A stretch of 64,000 bases of DNA from NCBI GenBank assembly GCA_013214545.1, contig JABSQB010000018.1, positions 1 to 64,000 of the forward strand. The letters run 5' to 3'. Positions within the stretch are counted from its first letter, which is position 1. Every line of letters begins with the position of its first letter. The notes beneath the pieces are model-generated. The model searched no databases. It was given only the letters and a program-made list of their open reading frames with translations, and was not told the DNA's origin. Both the position numbers and the translations under genes were made by a program. This document shows, one piece after another, positions 62,566-64,000 of the stretch. Source of the DNA: Henriciella sp. Lineage in GTDB: Bacteria; Pseudomonadota; Alphaproteobacteria; Caulobacterales; Hyphomonadaceae.

Positions 62566-64000
62566 TTGATCCAAGCCATTAAATCGCACCGGCGCCTGGT
62601 CGCCTTTGCCAGCCTTCTCAGCCTCGGCCTGTTGATCTTTCATGGTCTGAGCGGAACCCCGGAAGGCAATTCCTACAAGTATAATCTGCCTTGGTTTGAC
62701 GCCTTCTATAGCGCTTTCTGGCAAGGCGATCTGTACCCGCGCTTCTCGCCGGAGCTGTGGTACGGCATGGGTGCACTGGATTTCTACTTTTACGGTCCGC
62801 TGCCATTCTGGATCGCGTCAACTTTAGGCGCTGCGACTTGTCCCGGGTGTGAGACCGGTACGATCTTCTCGCTCACCGGGGCCTGGATCATCATCCTTTC
62901 CGGCATCGCTTTCTTTGCGTTTGCGCAACGCTTTTTCGCGCGGCACTGGGCCGGGTTTGGCGCCATTGTCTATGCGCTGCTGCCCTATCATTATGTCGCC
63001 GACTGGTATGATCGCCAGGCCGTGGGCGAGCTGACCGCCTACATCTTCATCCCCCTGATCGCGCTCGCTGTGACCAAGCTGATCGAGGACCGCAAAGGCG
63101 GCGTACTGTTCGCGCTCAGCGTTGCGGGCCTTGCTTTCAGCCACTTGCCGTCGACGCTGATCGTCGGCCATTTCATCGCCGCCATCATTATCTGGGCGGT
63201 GCTGCAGCAAGAGCAGTGGGCGGCGCGTCTGGAGATGCTCGTGCGTTTCGGTGTCTGGGGCTTGCTCGGCATCGCGCTGAGCGCAATGTACTGGGTGCCT
63301 GCACTCGGCCTGCTCAATACGGTTTCGCCGGACATGCTGGCGACCGACTATTATCGGGCGACGGGCTGGCTGTTGCTCGATGGCGTGCCTGAAATCTCGC
63401 CAGAGACGTCCCTTTTCGTCAAAGCTTGTCTGATCCTGATCGTTGCGACGACGCTGATCGCAGCTTTGATCCTGCGAAATGGCAAGACGCCAAGCGCGCT
63501 GTGGCTCTGGATCATTGGGCCGAGCCTGTTCGCCTTCTTCTTCATGACGGTCTTCTCCTATCCGATCTGGAAGTTCTGGATCCTGAACAAGGTCCAGTTC
63601 CCATGGCGCACGCTGATTGTTGGCGAGCTGTCTCTGGCGCTCGGCAGCATCGTGATTGCCAGATACGTCGTACAGAACTGGCGCGACTCGCAGCGCCTGC
63701 GCGCGCAGCTGTTCGCCGCGATTTCTGTCGCCTTGCTCGGCGCGGCTTATCTCGTCCAGGCGCCGCGCATGGTTCAGACCATCGAGGATAGCGCCGTCCG
63801 CGCCGGAACATTCGAGCCGGTCGGGACCCCCGAATATGTTCCGCCGAGAACGCTGGAATTGGCGCTCGAGCGATTCCGCGCCGTCGCCAACGACTCCCAC
63901 ACCAGTGAAGAGCGGTTCTATCTGTTCTTTGATGAAATGAAGCAAAGCGCCGAGACGGCCCACCAAGCGTTCCAGACCGACGCACCGGGCGGATCGCTGA
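62566..64000 (+). CDS. polytopic membrane protein, GT-C-like, partial at right edge
   Basis: An open frame of 478 codons running off the right end with no stop, so incomplete at its C-terminus. It begins at TTG 62566 (GAGAG six bases upstream); the frame is open further upstream too. The protein has about nine hydrophobic segments (VAFASLLSLGLLIFHGL, ACLILIVATTLIAALIL and others), with periplasmic loops such as LPWFDAFYSAFWQGDLYPRF that resemble GT-C glycosyltransferases or YfhO-like proteins. I see no decisive GT motif. It follows the MscS gene by 85 nt. Large opposite-strand frames here are shadows. Confidence 0.72.
   Translation, partial: MIQAIKSHRRLVAFASLLSLGLLIFHGLSGTPEGNSYKYNLPWFDAFYSAFWQGDLYPRFSPELWYGMGALDFYFYGPLPFWIASTLGAATCPGCETGTIFSLTGAWIIILSGIAFFAFAQRFFARHWAGFGAIVYALLPYHYVADWYDRQAVGELTAYIFIPLIALAVTKLIEDRKGGVLFALSVAGLAFSHLPSTLIVGHFIAAIIIWAVLQQEQWAARLEMLVRFGVWGLLGIALSAMYWVPALGLLNTVSPDMLATDYYRATGWLLLDGVPEISPETSLFVKACLILIVATTLIAALILRNGKTPSALWLWIIGPSLFAFFFMTVFSYPIWKFWILNKVQFPWRTLIVGELSLALGSIVIARYVVQNWRDSQRLRAQLFAAISVALLGAAYLVQAPRMVQTIEDSAVRAGTFEPVGTPEYVPPRTLELALERFRAVANDSHTSEERFYLFFDEMKQSAETAHQAFQTDAPGGSL

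Noticed and set aside
62824-63966. 380-codon frame on the minus strand
   Set aside because: It is antisense to the membrane-protein frame from 62566, has odd Arg/Gln/Asp-rich composition and no ribosome site or family.
1-64000. CRISPR arrays, tRNA, rRNA and insertion sequences
   Set aside because: No regular repeat-spacer series, cloverleaf candidates, rRNA segments or transposase genes were seen. Recall for small RNAs by eye is low.

Overview
The window reads as chromosome of an alphaproteobacterium, probably a marine, Hyphomonadaceae/Maricaulales-like lineage. This placement is inferred from gene style only: moderately high G+C, an exo/Wzx-Wzy type polysaccharide locus resembling rhizobial succinoglycan genes, a complex I NDUFA9-like protein and a Tat-exported PhoD lipoprotein. 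No rRNA, tRNA, CRISPR array or insertion sequence was found.

Layout. 0.1-5.9 kb is a mixed flank: a DUF418 gene broken by one in-frame TAA, a CoxE-type VWA protein, a PQQ dehydrogenase and an M19 dipeptidase lipoprotein. 6.1-55.8 kb is a large surface-polysaccharide locus. Its left arm (6.1-11.9 kb, +) makes an acetamido/amino nucleotide sugar and carries a GT2. The next block (11.9-17.7 kb, -) holds a pyruvyl transferase, flippase, deacetylase, GT8 and acyltransferase, followed by a second flippase (18-19.5 kb, +). A GT-rich block covers 34.7-46 kb, with a sulfotransferase, an ExoA-like GT2 and a Wzc-type co-polymerase/tyrosine kinase. Further right are a GH16-fold lipoprotein, a PPP-type phosphatase overlapping a Wza-type export lipoprotein, an outer-membrane barrel, an O-antigen ligase/polymerase and the initiating sugar transferase. 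56.2-64 kb is ordinary chromosome: an orphan ParA, RluA-family pseudouridine synthase, PhoD, an SDR, an MscS channel and a polytopic membrane protein running off the right edge.

The standout is a compact hybrid NRPS-PKS cluster inside the polysaccharide locus (19.5-34.6 kb, - strand): a Sfp-type phosphopantetheinyl transferase, a 1947-residue NRPS and a 2090-residue PKS, followed by two paralogous secreted alpha/beta hydrolases. The NRPS reads formyltransferase, half condensation domain, adenylation domain, carrier protein. Its single adenylation domain is interrupted twice: by a luciferase-like monooxygenase between motifs A4 and A5, and by a methyltransferase between A8 and A9. The specificity residues I can align read D-I-L-Q-M-G-M-I-W-K, nearly the glycine code. 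The PKS adds one module in the order KS-AT-KR-DH-ACP-TE. The inferred product is a small formylated, methylated and oxidised glycine extended by one C2 unit.

The polysaccharide genes form a nearly complete Wzx/Wzy pathway: initiation (sugar transferase), assembly (many GTs), decoration (pyruvyl, acyl, sulfate), flipping (two Wzx), polymerisation (Wzy/WaaL) and export (Wzc, Wza-like protein, barrel). Two flippases against one polymerase may mean two polymers or a composite locus.
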